Assembly (NCBI RefSeq): GCF_937863485.1
Contig: NZ_CALMFY010000088.1
Coordinates: 29,596 to 93,595 of the forward strand
DNA from: an uncultured Nostoc sp.
GTDB taxonomy: Bacteria > Cyanobacteriota > Cyanobacteriia > Cyanobacteriales > Nostocaceae
Direction of reading: 5' to 3'
DNA: 64,000 nt
Made by a program: the position numbers and the translations under genes. The notes under the pieces were generated by a model. The model had not been told where the DNA came from, made no database searches, and saw nothing but the letters and a program-made list of their open reading frames with translations. Shown here one piece after another: positions 7,419 to 17,301 of the stretch (its first letter is position 1; each line of letters opens with the position of its first letter).

Positions 7419-9689
7419 ATGAGCAGCCTAGCTATAAATTCATTAGTTGATCTAACCATTCCAGAATGGTTAAAAAAATGTTTGAAGGAGTCATCGACAA
7501 TTAGCGGCGAAGCGAAAGATGACCGAAGGCATAGTGATGCAGTTTTAATTGGTCGCGCATTTGAATTTGCCTACCAACTGCATCAAGGTCAATATCGCAA
7601 ATCAGGAGAACCATACATTGCTCATCCCATCGCTGTAGCTGACTTGCTGCGTGACTTGGGAGGTAGTGCTGCTATGATAGCAGCTGGATTTCTCCATGAT
7701 GTCGTTGAAGATACAGAAGTTACAAGTCAAGAAATAGAAGAACGCTTTGGCCCAGAAGTGCGGCAATTGGTCGAAGGTGTCACCAAGCTTTCTAAAATCA
7801 ATTTCACCAGCAAAACCGAAAGTCAAGCGGAAAACTTCCGGCGGATGTTTTTGGCAATGGCACAAGATATTCGGGTAATTGTGGTGAAGTTGGCTGATCG
7901 TTTGCATAATATGCGAACTTTACAATACATGTCAGAAGCCAGCCGCCGCCGCAGTGCCCAGGAAACGCGAGATATCTTCGCGCCTTTAGCCAATCGCCTG
8001 GGGATCTGGCGAATTAAATGGGAACTGGAAGACTTGGCTTTTAAGTATTTGGAACCGGAAGCTTTTCGCCAAATGCAGGAGTATGTTTCCGAAAAACGGA
8101 CGGCGCGAGAAGAGAAATTGGTCAAAACTACGAACATTTTGCAAGAGCGTTTGCAGCAAGCCGGAATCCAGTTTCAAGAACTCAGCGGTCGCCCTAAGCA
8201 CCTTTATAGCATTTACCAAAAAATGTACCGCCAGCAAAAGGAATTTCATGAAATTTATGATTTGGCTGCATTGCGGATTATTGTCCAAACCAATGAGGAA
8301 TGTTATCGAGCGTTGGCGGTGGTTCATGATGCTTTTCGCCCAATTCCTGGAAGATTTAAGGACTATATTGGATTGCCAAAGCCTAACCGTTACCAGTCGT
8401 TGCATACTGGAGTGATTGGACTAACTGGCCGTCCTTTGGAGGTGCAAATTCGGACAATCGAAATGCATCATATCGCTGAGTATGGGATTGCTGCCCATTG
8501 GAAGTATAAAGAAACAGGAGGTTCTAGTATTAGCCATTTGACAGCGACAGATGACAAGTTTACTTGGCTGCGGCAGCTGCTAGAATGGCAAACTGATCTC
8601 AAGGATGCACAAGAATATCTTGATAGCGTCAAAGATAATTTATTTGAAGATGATGTCTATGTCTTCACCCCTAAGGGTGATGTTGTTCCTTTAAGTCCCG
8701 GTTCTACTACTGTAGATTTTGCTTATCGCATTCATACGGAAGTGGGGAACCATTGTTCCGGGGCGCGGGTGAATGGGCGAATGGTATCTCTGTCAACACG
8801 GCTGCAAAATGGCGATATTGTAGAGGTTCTCACCCAAAAGAACAGCCATCCGAGTTTGGATTGGTTGAACTTTGTCAGAACTTCGGCGGCGAAATATCGG
8901 ATAAAACAATGGTACAAGCGATCGCGCCGGGAAGAAAATGTCGCCCGTGGACGGGAATTGTTAGAAAAGGAACTTGGTAAAACTGGTTTTGATAGTCTGC
9001 TGAAGTCGGATGCAATGGAGATTGTCGCCGAAAAGTGTAACTACCACAGCGTGGAAGATTTACTTGCCGGTTTGGGTTACGGTGAAGTTACATTAAATCT
9101 AGTGCTAAATCGTTGGCGAGAAGTGGCGAAGGGACAACAACCAGTTTCCACTGTGCCGCCATTTCTCCCCAAAGAACCAACTACATCAAAAGCTTTGCGA
9201 GATGCACCTGCAACTACCTCCCGCTCCACAGATTCGCCAATTGTTGGGGTAGAAGGTTTGGTGTATTATTTAGCTGGGTGTTGTACCCCGATTCCTGGTG
9301 AACCAATTATTGGTGTGGTGACGCGAGGTAGGGGGATTTCAATTCATCGCCAAGGCTGTCATAATCTGGAGACTGTGGAGTATGAGCGTTTAGTACCAGT
9401 TAGGTGGAACCCAGCCGCCGAAAATAGTGGTCGTCCGCACACTTACCCAGTGGATGTTCAAATTGAAGCCCTTGACCGCGTAGGGGTGCTAAAGGATATT
9501 TTGTCACGGTTGAGTGACCAAGGAATCAATGTCCGCCATGCCCAGGTGAAAACCGCTACTGGTCAACCTGCATTGATGGACTTAGGAATAGATATACGCG
9601 ATCGCTCTCAACTAGAGCAAGTGTTCGTCCAAATTAAGAAAATGAGCGACATTCTGAATATCCGCCGCGTTGGTCAAATTGACGAGTAG
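7419..9689 (+). CDS. rel: bifunctional (p)ppGpp synthetase/hydrolase (RelA/SpoT homologue)
   Basis: 756 residues, a full-length Rel protein. Order: HD hydrolase domain with HP at 69-70 and FLHDVVEDTE at 91-100; synthetase domain with GRPKHLYSIYQKM and the EIYDLAALRII strand; TGS domain starting VYVFTPKGDVVPL; a conserved Cys/His region (YLAGCCTPIPGEPIIG); C-terminal ACT domain (ALDRVGVLKDILSRLSDQGI). It makes and degrades (p)ppGpp in response to amino-acid starvation and other stress. The HD residues are intact, so hydrolysis is expected. The leader carries two terminator-like hairpins; no ribosome-binding site is obvious at the ATG. Confidence 0.96.
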   Translation: MSSLAINSLVDLTIPEWLKKCLKESSTISGEAKDDRRHSDAVLIGRAFEFAYQLHQGQYRKSGEPYIAHPIAVADLLRDLGGSAAMIAAGFLHDVVEDTEVTSQEIEERFGPEVRQLVEGVTKLSKINFTSKTESQAENFRRMFLAMAQDIRVIVVKLADRLHNMRTLQYMSEASRRRSAQETRDIFAPLANRLGIWRIKWELEDLAFKYLEPEAFRQMQEYVSEKRTAREEKLVKTTNILQERLQQAGIQFQELSGRPKHLYSIYQKMYRQQKEFHEIYDLAALRIIVQTNEECYRALAVVHDAFRPIPGRFKDYIGLPKPNRYQSLHTGVIGLTGRPLEVQIRTIEMHHIAEYGIAAHWKYKETGGSSISHLTATDDKFTWLRQLLEWQTDLKDAQEYLDSVKDNLFEDDVYVFTPKGDVVPLSPGSTTVDFAYRIHTEVGNHCSGARVNGRMVSLSTRLQNGDIVEVLTQKNSHPSLDWLNFVRTSAAKYRIKQWYKRSRREENVARGRELLEKELGKTGFDSLLKSDAMEIVAEKCNYHSVEDLLAGLGYGEVTLNLVLNRWREVAKGQQPVSTVPPFLPKEPTTSKALRDAPATTSRSTDSPIVGVEGLVYYLAGCCTPIPGEPIIGVVTRGRGISIHRQGCHNLETVEYERLVPVRWNPAAENSGRPHTYPVDVQIEALDRVGVLKDILSRLSDQGINVRHAQVKTATGQPALMDLGIDIRDRSQLEQVFVQIKKMSDILNIRRVGQIDE

Positions 9690-10263
9690 TAAGGGTATCA
9701 GTATCCCCATAACAAAAAACCTTCTCTTGCCAACATCCTAGTAGCCTGTTGGGAAACTCAATATGGTGGCTAGAAATTAGGTCTAAAGAGATAAGACCTT
9801 AGTTGGCAATTTTGTCAATCATTGATTTGGGTTATCATTAATGACATGATTTTGGTAAACTATAAAACATTGAGTAAAATAGCTGTGTTTACTGAAAGGA
9901 AATTTATCCGACTTACGCACTGTACAAATCAATTATGATATGCATTTCCCAAAATAGGACGTTTTAGGCTTTTATTAATCATTATTTAGGGGTAAATAGA
10001 CTGGCACCCTACAGGTACAGCAATGTTCCCGACGGCAGATGTAGTTTTTCAAATTACCCATATTTGGTCTTTACTGTCAATGTCTAAGTCCTAGTTTCAT
10101 CAGAAGATTGAAAAAAACTCTTTCAAGCGTAAAATCAGGACGATTTATTTAGTTATGCTTAGTTTTGTTGGTTCATTATTGATTCTATCAAATGTGTTTT
10201 ATGTTGATTACACCCGATGAACGATCACTCATTTGATTTTAAAGTTGTTAGGAGAAATTAGAA
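9690..10263 (+). other. gap upstream of the NodZ-like gene
   Basis: No gene is supported. A fragment near 9910-9930 (GACTTACGCACTGTACAAA) resembles one end of the 47653-47764 element. The AT content rises toward 10263, where a ribosome-binding site (TTAGGAGAAATTAGAA) precedes the next ATG. Confidence 0.5.
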
Positions 10264-11259
10264 ATGGTTGGAGATAAATTTCTAGTAGCGAAAGGGAAAG
10301 CAGGGATGGGAAATCGTTTTCTCGCTCTCTTGGACAGTATTTTATATACTCAGCTTACTAATAGAAAAATAATTGTTGATTGGAGCGATGAGACTTACTC
10401 CGATAATCGCAGCAATGTTTTTCCTAAATATTTTAATCTTCATCATCTTACTCAAGCTTCAGAAATACCTTCTACTCAATCTGTCAATCCAAGTTTCTGG
10501 AAGAATAACTTAGAAAAATCTGTGAATGAATTATTGTTATTATATGAATCTGAAGCTGATTTAAGATACAATAATCCTAGAATATGGTCAAAATATACTA
10601 CTAATATGTCGCGCATCGATTATAGTGAAGATGTTTTGATTAGATGGTCGTTTGTAACAGAGACTTATAAGCTAAGACAACATTTTTCAGGTGATTTTGC
10701 TTATCTACAAAGTCTGAGTAATGAAACTATCTTAAAAAAGATAATTAGAGAAAATCTGAGTTTACAACCTAATATTCAAGCAACTATAAAAAAAACTATA
10801 GATAATTCTTTTGAAGATAACGTAATGGGGGTTCATGTTAGATATACTGACAGAAAATCTTCAATTAATACATACTTAAATTTTATTGATAAGATTTATG
10901 AAAAAGATCCTAAAACTTTGATATTTTTAGCAACTGATAATAAAGAAGTAGAGGATTTTTTTAGAACTAAATATACTAATATTTTAGTAACAGATAAGTG
11001 GTATCCAATGTCAGGATCTTCTTTACATCAGAATCCTGAATGTCCAGATAGGTTTGAAAATGGTGTTCAAGCTTTAGTAGATATCTATCTATTAAGCAAA
11101 TGTAATTATCTAATATACGACAAAACTTCTACGTTTGGTGTAGTTGCAAAGTTAATTTCTGATATTCCAGAAACTAATATAATTGAAACTTCTCAATACA
11201 CTTTAAGAGGAAAAGTCAAAAACTTAATTTCTTGGCTCAGAGAAAAGGAAATTCTTTAG
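10264..11259 (+). CDS. NodZ-like alpha-1,6-fucosyltransferase (GT23-type)
   Basis: 331 residues with a good ribosome-binding site (AGGAG, 8-12 bases upstream). It begins FLVAKGKAGMGNRFLALLDS, a nucleotide-sugar-binding start typical of NodZ and O-fucosyltransferase-like proteins. The key GDP-fucose motif is at residues 188-196 (MGVHVRYTD), followed by LIFLATDN and, near the end, VQALVDIYLLSKCNYLI and TSTFGVVAKL. The family transfers fucose from GDP-fucose to oligosaccharides such as Nod factors or chitin-type chains. The acceptor here is unknown, perhaps exopolysaccharide. The gene is distinctly more AT-rich than its neighbours and stands alone, which suggests recent transfer. Confidence 0.75.
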   Translation: MVGDKFLVAKGKAGMGNRFLALLDSILYTQLTNRKIIVDWSDETYSDNRSNVFPKYFNLHHLTQASEIPSTQSVNPSFWKNNLEKSVNELLLLYESEADLRYNNPRIWSKYTTNMSRIDYSEDVLIRWSFVTETYKLRQHFSGDFAYLQSLSNETILKKIIRENLSLQPNIQATIKKTIDNSFEDNVMGVHVRYTDRKSSINTYLNFIDKIYEKDPKTLIFLATDNKEVEDFFRTKYTNILVTDKWYPMSGSSLHQNPECPDRFENGVQALVDIYLLSKCNYLIYDKTSTFGVVAKLISDIPETNIIETSQYTLRGKVKNLISWLREKEIL

Positions 11260-11524
11260 TGACTTAAGTTAGTTTTTTAATGTGATTTGCATTGCACAGA
11301 TTACCCCCCTGTAAAGGGTGTAAATGATAAATCATGTTCCCTCCCTAATACATCGGGGAGGGTTAGGGTAGGGTAAAGCTGACGCTCAAACCCAATATTT
11401 GTAAGTTATTTCAAACCTGTGTATACACCGTAGCCTTGTAAAAAGGGGTTGGGGGGAATCGAGTCTTATCCGAACCGTATTGGAAGATGAGGGAGAAGAA
11501 TTACTAACTCCTAACTCCTTACTT
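11260..11524. repeat. repeat-containing gap between convergent genes
   Basis: It holds a segment reading CGAGTCTTATCCGAACCGTA (11459-11478). The reverse complement of this sequence, slightly changed, occurs near 33970-33990, and a related piece near 25965-25980. No gene was seen. Confidence 0.5.
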
Positions 11525-12922
11525 TCAGTCGCCCCCTAATTCCACCAGTTTGCCGATATTAAAATCAATCTTTACCCAGCCCTTGAGTTGTTGCAGATTT
11601 TTTAGCAGAAGTAAGGTAATCTGCCAATGGTGCAAAGTTAAAAATGGTATCGGATCATCCATGCGATAGACGGCATCTGTGCCTCGGACTAAGTTCTTCA
11701 ACCAAGTTTGCAATTGTTTCCCAGAACGAATCTCAGTCAATCGCCAGATTTCGTGATACATCCAGTAAGTAGGCTTGCTATTAGTTAATGGTTCTAGGGG
11801 TGCAGGTAGAGGAGTTTTACCAAGATAGGCTTCTGCAACACCTGGGTGATTGTAGAACATTGTAATTGCCGAATGGGTGCGAGGATTACATTCAATGGCG
11901 TATACTGTACCATCTTCAGCTTGAATAAGGTCAAGAGACACTTGTCCAGTCAGCCCCAAACTTTTGACGAAGTGTTGCACCCATTCCCGAATTTGGGGAT
12001 TTTCGACATTTTCGTAGTTAATCTGAAATGCAGAAGAATTTGAGCAGCAATGCAACCTTAATTCTCCATCCCGCACCGTGCTATGGGTGCATAATTCTTT
12101 CCCAGGAATAAATTCTTGCATAATCCAAGGTTTTTCTGGGCTGATGGGTAAACTCTTGACAAATGCTGCTGTTTCTTCAGGGGTATCACAGGGAAGTTTG
12201 GTTAAATTTAAGCGGCGAACTGAGTCGTAAGAAATACTTTTAAGAATATATTTGCGCGTTTCTTTACTAAAATCGAAATTGATAACTTGCTCAGGATCGG
12301 TGATTTTAAAAGACTTGGGAACAGATAAACCAAGCGATCGCGCCTGATCGCTAAAGGCAAATTTATCATCCAGCATCTTGGTTATATCAGCATCGAAGTG
12401 GAAAACCTCACAGTATTCTGATAGTGCAGACTTTGCTAAAGAGTCGTAATAACTAGCTACAGGGCTGCATACGGGTACATAAACGTCAATCTTTTCTTGT
12501 TTGACAATTTCCAATAGTGCCTGGGTGTAGCCTTCTGGGTCGTCTTCTGGTGTAGGAACCGTATAAAAACGACTCACAGCATTTGAGAATCTATGCCCAG
12601 ATAGCCAGTATTTGTGACCTTCAATCAGAATAACTCTGTGTCCTGCTGCATGGAAGGAACGGGCAAGTTGCAATGCTTTGGTCATTTTGCCCCCACTCAC
12701 TAAAATATTCTGAGGATGAGCAGCAAAGCCAGGTTTTTTTGTAAACGGGCGACGCACAATGCCCCACAGCAGGGATAGTAAAACTACAAAACCGTTGATA
12801 GGCAAGGCTATCAGCAATAGTGCTAAAGTAGCAAGGGTCTTGAATAGAACTACTATTTTTATCCTCACACCCTTTAATGGCGTTGTGGATTCAGGAACAG
12901 ATAAAGAAACTGATTGGGCCAT
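11525..12922 (-). CDS. mysC: ATP-grasp ligase, mycosporine-glycine synthase
   Basis: 465 residues. An N-terminal hydrophobic stretch (about residues 25-55, VVLFKTLATLALLLIALPINGFVVLLSLLWG) is followed by a nucleotide-fold domain (NILVSGGKMTKALQLARSFH) and the ATP-grasp fold, with KYILKSISYDS, WIMQEFIPGKELCTHS and VYAIECNPRTHSA. In the mycosporine pathway this enzyme joins glycine to 4-deoxygadusol using ATP and gives mycosporine-glycine, a UV sunscreen. It is the third gene of mysA-mysB-mysC on the minus strand, separated from mysB by a 450-base spacer full of repeats. Confidence 0.9.
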   Translation of the reverse strand: MAQSVSLSVPESTTPLKGVRIKIVVLFKTLATLALLLIALPINGFVVLLSLLWGIVRRPFTKKPGFAAHPQNILVSGGKMTKALQLARSFHAAGHRVILIEGHKYWLSGHRFSNAVSRFYTVPTPEDDPEGYTQALLEIVKQEKIDVYVPVCSPVASYYDSLAKSALSEYCEVFHFDADITKMLDDKFAFSDQARSLGLSVPKSFKITDPEQVINFDFSKETRKYILKSISYDSVRRLNLTKLPCDTPEETAAFVKSLPISPEKPWIMQEFIPGKELCTHSTVRDGELRLHCCSNSSAFQINYENVENPQIREWVQHFVKSLGLTGQVSLDLIQAEDGTVYAIECNPRTHSAITMFYNHPGVAEAYLGKTPLPAPLEPLTNSKPTYWMYHEIWRLTEIRSGKQLQTWLKNLVRGTDAVYRMDDPIPFLTLHHWQITLLLLKNLQQLKGWVKIDFNIGKLVELGGD

Positions 12923-12997
12923 AATTTTATTCCTTTGCGTGGAATGCGGTCTTTTGTAGGGGCGTACAGCTGTACATTGGTGTCAACTCAACGTTAC

Positions 12998-13114
12998 GGC
13001 GGTTAGAAACCGCGTCTACACAAATTTTACCCACTTGCGTGGGTTTCAAACCCTCAATTTTTCATTAGTCCGCTCCGCAAAGGAGAGTTTGTGTAGCCAC
13101 GAATTCCATTCGCC
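12998..13114. repeat. MITE-like palindromic element, copy 1
   Basis: A 117-bp element starting GGCGGTTAGAAACCGCGTCT and ending GAATTCCATTCGCC. Its ends form an imperfect inverted repeat of about 27 bp (GGCG...CTACACAAA / TTTGTGTAGCC...CGCC), and it contains the hairpin ACCCACttgcGTGGGT. It has no coding capacity. Copy 2 follows directly. Confidence 0.85.
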
Positions 13115-13137
13115 TAGCTCTAGGTTGACATGAAATC

Positions 13138-13255
13138 GGCGGTTAGAAACCGCGTCTACACAAATTTTACCCACTTGCGTGGGTTTCAAACCCTCAATTT
13201 TTCATTAGTCCACGGAGGCAAACGAGAGTTTGTATAGCCGCGAATTTTATTCGCC
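13138..13255. repeat. MITE-like palindromic element, copy 2 (tandem duplicate)
   Basis: 118 bp, nearly identical to copy 1 over its first 75 bp, in the same orientation with a 140-bp period. The flanking TAGCTCTAGGyTGACA is also duplicated, so the repeat unit includes adjoining DNA. Partial copies of this family occur near 30899-31000, 50964-50979 and 61620-61667. Confidence 0.85.
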
Positions 13256-13372
13256 CTAGCTCTAGGCTGACACTGTACGCCCCTATTGGATATTGCATCC
13301 AAATGAGAACCGCGATAAAATCGCCTTTTTCTGATGCTTTGAATTGAGAACTACCCCAATTCTCTGCACCTC

Positions 13373-14206
13373 TTACACTAAGCGTCTAATCAAAGTCAGA
13401 CCATCTCGTATAGGTAACAGAACTTGCTCTACACGAGGATCTGCGGTGACAATACGGTTGAATTGAGCGATCGCCTCGCCATTGGCAGTCCGCTGTTCAG
13501 ATGGTAGGTAAACTTGTCCCTGCAACAAAGTATTATCTACGCAGATTAACCCGTCGGTAGCCAGTAAGTGAGTATCCAAAATAACTTGGAAGTACTCTAC
13601 ATACTCCTTTTTATCGGCATCAATGAAGATCAGATCAAATGATTCTTGTGCCGCCGCCAGTTTGTGGAGTGTTTGTAGAGCGGGTGCCACTTCTACAACA
13701 ATCTTGTCGCCGTGGGGAGACTCCTGAAAGCAAGTTTGAGCAAATTCGGCAACATAAGAATCTACCTCACAAGCAATCAGTCGTCCATTATCTGGTAATG
13801 CTTCCGCCATCGCCAAAGCTGAATATCCTGTGAACATTCCCACTTCTAGGATGGTTTTGGCCTTGGTCATATGCACAAACATCTTCAGTGTCTGTCCTTC
13901 AAGATGTCCTGAGAGCATTTCCTGCTCTAGTTGACGCACTGTTTCACCATCACTAAAGCGTTTACTCCAGTCTTCTTTGCTGGTTTTCTGCGCTAGTGCT
14001 GTCAATGCTGTTGATTCGGGGGTAGTGCAATCATCCAGGTAAGGATCTAAACCCGCCGCCAATTGGAACCCTTGGCGCAGAGATGTCAATATCTCTAAAG
14101 GAATATTACTTTCCTCTGCTATTTTGAGGGTTTTCTGTAGCTGCGCCACCAGAATGCTGTGTGGCGTTATCGGTCTAGCGGTATCTTGTCCTAAGATACT
14201 GGTCAT
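13373..14206 (-). CDS. mysB: O-methyltransferase, 4-deoxygadusol-forming
   Basis: 277 residues of the class I O-methyltransferase (CCoAOMT-like) fold. SAM-binding motif ILEVGMFTGYSALAMAEALP lies about 115-135, the acidic GRLIACEVD follows, and FDLIFIDADKKEY carries the metal-binding Asp residues. It methylates the product of MysA to give 4-deoxygadusol. Only 4 bases separate its start from the mysA stop, so the two are co-translated. The length is as expected for mycosporine O-methyltransferases. Confidence 0.92.
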   Translation of the reverse strand: MTSILGQDTARPITPHSILVAQLQKTLKIAEESNIPLEILTSLRQGFQLAAGLDPYLDDCTTPESTALTALAQKTSKEDWSKRFSDGETVRQLEQEMLSGHLEGQTLKMFVHMTKAKTILEVGMFTGYSALAMAEALPDNGRLIACEVDSYVAEFAQTCFQESPHGDKIVVEVAPALQTLHKLAAAQESFDLIFIDADKKEYVEYFQVILDTHLLATDGLICVDNTLLQGQVYLPSEQRTANGEAIAQFNRIVTADPRVEQVLLPIRDGLTLIRRLV

Positions 14207-14210
14207 GTTT

Positions 14211-15443
14211 TCACACTCCCAATAGTTTGGATTCTTCTTGAGTATCTATGTAAGCGTCAATTCCATCTCCACCACGAGGGTATGTAGCACACAGATGTTT
14301 GTGTTCAGCTAAGGCTGCATTTAATTCTTCACGGGTAAAATCGTTGACAAAAAAGCACTCACCAATGGGTTTCGGCATAGCTGCGCGTTGTTTGCCATCT
14401 CGCGTCAAGCTAATACACTGGGTAGCATACCAGAGCAAATCTGCATCTAGTAGAGGATGATCGATTGATAAACCTATACGATTCATCAAGCTTAGAATGC
14501 GATCGCGTTCTTCAGGTGTAATATAGCCACGTCTTGCTGCAATGGTTGCAGATAAAGCCATGTCTATATTGACTGCATGACCGTGATACAGGGGTATCAT
14601 CGGAGCTAATTCTAAGGTCGGACTCCAAGTATGACCGTAGGCAATGACGCGATCAAGGTCTAATTCATGCAAGTTAGGAGTTTCTAACTCCAGCATGGTT
14701 TTAATTGCCTCATAATTGAGTTTGTGAGCGATCGCTTTCAGTTCACTTGTGCCATTCACATATCCAAAGTGAGTGGAAAGCAGTTCTTCGCCATACTTAT
14801 CCAGCAATTCAAAGACTTCAGAGTTAGCAACAACAGCAATTTTGACTAACTCTGCCATCCCATTACGAACTTGAGCCGTTGGTAATGTTTGCAAAAAGGA
14901 GAAATCAAGGATAACTTTCAAAGGAGCATGATATGCACCCAAGCGATTTTTAAACTTGTGATGGTTGACTGCAACCTTAATCGCCACACCTGCATCAATC
15001 AAACCAATCAGTGTTGTAGGAACGCGAATGTAGTTACTCTTGCGACGGTAAGCAGCACACGCAAACCCAGCTACATCAGTGATTAAACCACCACCCACTA
15101 CTAACACTGGTTCCTTGCGGATTAAGCCAAAGTCAGAAAAAGCATCAACAATTTTTTCAAAGGTTGCAAGGGTTTTAGCTGGCTCAGTAATCACAATCGG
15201 AACTACAGTTACATCAATGTCATAGTGTCTAAAATATGACTTGATTTGCTTCCCATATAGTCGATTGACATTCGCATCAATCACAGTCAAACAGCGACCA
15301 AATTTTTTATAGCTGTCTGCAATTTCTCTGTTATTGATATCAAATGCACCGTTGACATAGATAAGACTAAACTCAATTTTTTCGTAACCTTCCACACGAA
15401 ATTCAGCTTCCGTTGCTTGAAACGATGCTTGAACATTATTCAT
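14211..15443 (-). CDS. mysA: demethyl-4-deoxygadusol synthase (sugar phosphate cyclase)
   Basis: 410 residues of the dehydroquinate-synthase-like cyclase superfamily. It shows the NAD-binding [20 protein letters not shown] (about 114-133), [20 protein letters not shown], metal ligands in [11 protein letters not shown] and a GHTWSPTLE segment. It cyclises sedoheptulose 7-phosphate to demethyl-4-deoxygadusol, the first mycosporine step. First gene of the mys operon, with a long AT-rich region upstream that presumably holds the light- or UV-responsive promoter. Identity is supported by the mysB-mysC context. Confidence 0.92.
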   Translation of the reverse strand: MNNVQASFQATEAEFRVEGYEKIEFSLIYVNGAFDINNREIADSYKKFGRCLTVIDANVNRLYGKQIKSYFRHYDIDVTVVPIVITEPAKTLATFEKIVDAFSDFGLIRKEPVLVVGGGLITDVAGFACAAYRRKSNYIRVPTTLIGLIDAGVAIKVAVNHHKFKNRLGAYHAPLKVILDFSFLQTLPTAQVRNGMAELVKIAVVANSEVFELLDKYGEELLSTHFGYVNGTSELKAIAHKLNYEAIKTMLELETPNLHELDLDRVIAYGHTWSPTLELAPMIPLYHGHAVNIDMALSATIAARRGYITPEERDRILSLMNRIGLSIDHPLLDADLLWYATQCISLTRDGKQRAAMPKPIGECFFVNDFTREELNAALAEHKHLCATYPRGGDGIDAYIDTQEESKLLGV

Positions 15444-16406
15444 TGCTGTTAACCTTGATCTAATTGAAAAATTTGTGAAAATTCCAGCAAAATTTTAGAT
15501 TCACCCTGATGTGGGGCAATAATAAATGAGGCTTATGGACACCGAAAACTTCCGCCACCCTAAAGCAAGCTTTCTCAAGAAAAGCTTATTACTATTAGCA
15601 AATGATGTTAATAACTAACACCGTTATTTAGCTAAATTTCTGTTAACCTCTTATTCGAGGTTGCCTCAAGACTAATCAACTAGTCCCATTCAAAAATATA
15701 GGCATGACACTTGCGCTCTTTTGGGATTGTTGACCTAAATTCAGCAAGTTAACCTTAATTTAGATTAACTCCAGTATTGACTTATAGTAAATTCACCTGA
15801 ATGCAGATTAACTTCACGATGAACTATGTTATATCCATCTATAGATATAGAGGTTTTACAACTGTTTTAATTCGCAAAATTTCTAATAGAGAAAACTGGA
15901 TAAATAGTTTATCTCCGAGCTTCCATTTGAGATTACAGCCCTGATTAACCTTCAGTTCGCTGTTTTTTAGCATTAGTCTCGAACCTTTTTTCGCTAAACT
16001 TGCCACACTCTGTTTTACCCAGAATGGCAGTGGACTTCTAGTTTGATTCAGTTAACTTTCTGTTCAGTATTTAATATACCAAAGTCAGTAGCTTTTGAAA
16101 ACCAAAATTTTTAATTTATCAGAGTTACTAATTACACATATCAGTTTAACTCAATACATGGGCCATTTTATCTTTACAAATCTTAAAAAAGAGTTAAATT
16201 GACTTTTTCGTTCAAAATCATGGGATTTCAGCTTAAATTGAGAGATAACTTGCTGGTTTATAACATAAAATGTGATATATGTATTCTGCCAAAAGTATAT
16301 TGAGAGAATATTTTTTAATACTAAAAGTTGCCCCTACGATGTAGCGCGGATCTCAGTAATGATGGATGATTAATATTGATTAGTGTGTCTATTTGTTCTA
16401 ATCCCC
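15444..16406. other. long AT-rich upstream region of the mys operon
   Basis: Nearly 1 kb without a supported gene. AGATTAACT-type motifs recur near 15750-15820. It must contain the mysA promoter, but no confident -10/-35 pair or operator could be picked. Confidence 0.5.
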
Positions 16407-16887
16407 ATGCAACAGCTATATCCTGGAGAGGTATTTACCAACACTGCTGATTTTGACACTGGTATTCGCCAACTGTTACCCAGATCCGATGAGATGTTCG
16501 AGGTAATTACCCGTTGTCTACTTTCCCCAAGCTGGCGTATTTTAGAATTAGATCGTCTCGCTTGATGCCTCTCCAGCAGTGCCACAAAAGTAACTTCTAG
16601 TCCACATAAACTCCTCTAGACAAGTTGGCTGGATGAAACAAGAATCCCACCCCTTCAAGGAATGGGAGCGTCAAAAAGTAGCACGAGAAGAATGGTCAGT
16701 TCAACAGGGAACTAATTTAACAGATATTCGCGCGAAGCTTGGCACTAGCAGCACCCAAGGTTACTCCAGTCAAAACCAGCTAGCTACCTTGGATGCTCAT
16801 TTAGAAATGTTGACCAAAGCTGGATTTAAGATAGTTACAGTGCCTTGGAAATATTATAGTTTGGCAGTGTTTGGTGGCTGGCTATGA
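16407..16887 (+). pseudogene. remnant of a class I SAM-dependent methyltransferase
   Basis: Two pieces of one protein survive. The first (16407-16565) reads MQQLYPGEVFTNTADFD, then DEMFEVITRCL and RILELD and stops; a glycine-rich SAM motif should follow RILEL. The second piece, in another frame (16633-16887), reads VAREEWSVQQGTNLTDIRAK, then LEMLTKAGFKIVTVPWKYY and FGGWL, which is the usual C-terminus of such methyltransferases. The SAM-binding core of about 100 residues is deleted, so no function is expected. Recognition is from motif memory. Confidence 0.65.
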
Positions 16888-17024
16888 AAATTTGAGGTTT
16901 TGGATGCCTAGATTTGGATTTAGCTGTCCCCAATCGGTATTTATAAAATTAGCAGCCTTATGGTAACAAAACAGCAATAAATAAGATTATTTCCCTTGAT
17001 AAGAACTAATATATAAACGCGTTG

Positions 17025-17160
17025 GGTCTGTGAAGGAGGTCTTGCTAACTCATGCAAGGATTTTGGCTGAAACTTGCGGTATCGAAGCTATCCTTGTATT
17101 TTTATGCAATATTTACACATCAGAAGTACCCGTAAGGGTACTATCAATCCTCCACAGACC
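17025..17160 (+). ncRNA. candidate structured RNA leader upstream of the M4 protease
   Basis: GGTCTGT plus GGAGG (17025-17031, 17035-17039) pair with CCTCC plus ACAGACC (17149-17153, 17154-17160), closing a domain of about 136 nt. Inside are hairpins CTTGC/GCAAG (17041-17058) and AGTACCCgtaaGGGTACT (17125-17142). The layout resembles a three-way junction. It does not match a riboswitch class I know. The protease start lies 140 bases downstream. The rest of the gap since 16888 shows nothing else. Confidence 0.4.
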
Positions 17161-17301
17161 TATCTGAAAATACAAAGGAGAGAATTTTCTTCAGAAAAGA
17201 AACCAGGGAGACGCGATTTGCATTCGTTTTTCTTCTTTTTTCTCCAGTGCAGTGAAAGCCACTGTTTGCCATCACTTAGTTTCAAAAGGAGAATATCTTG
17301 G

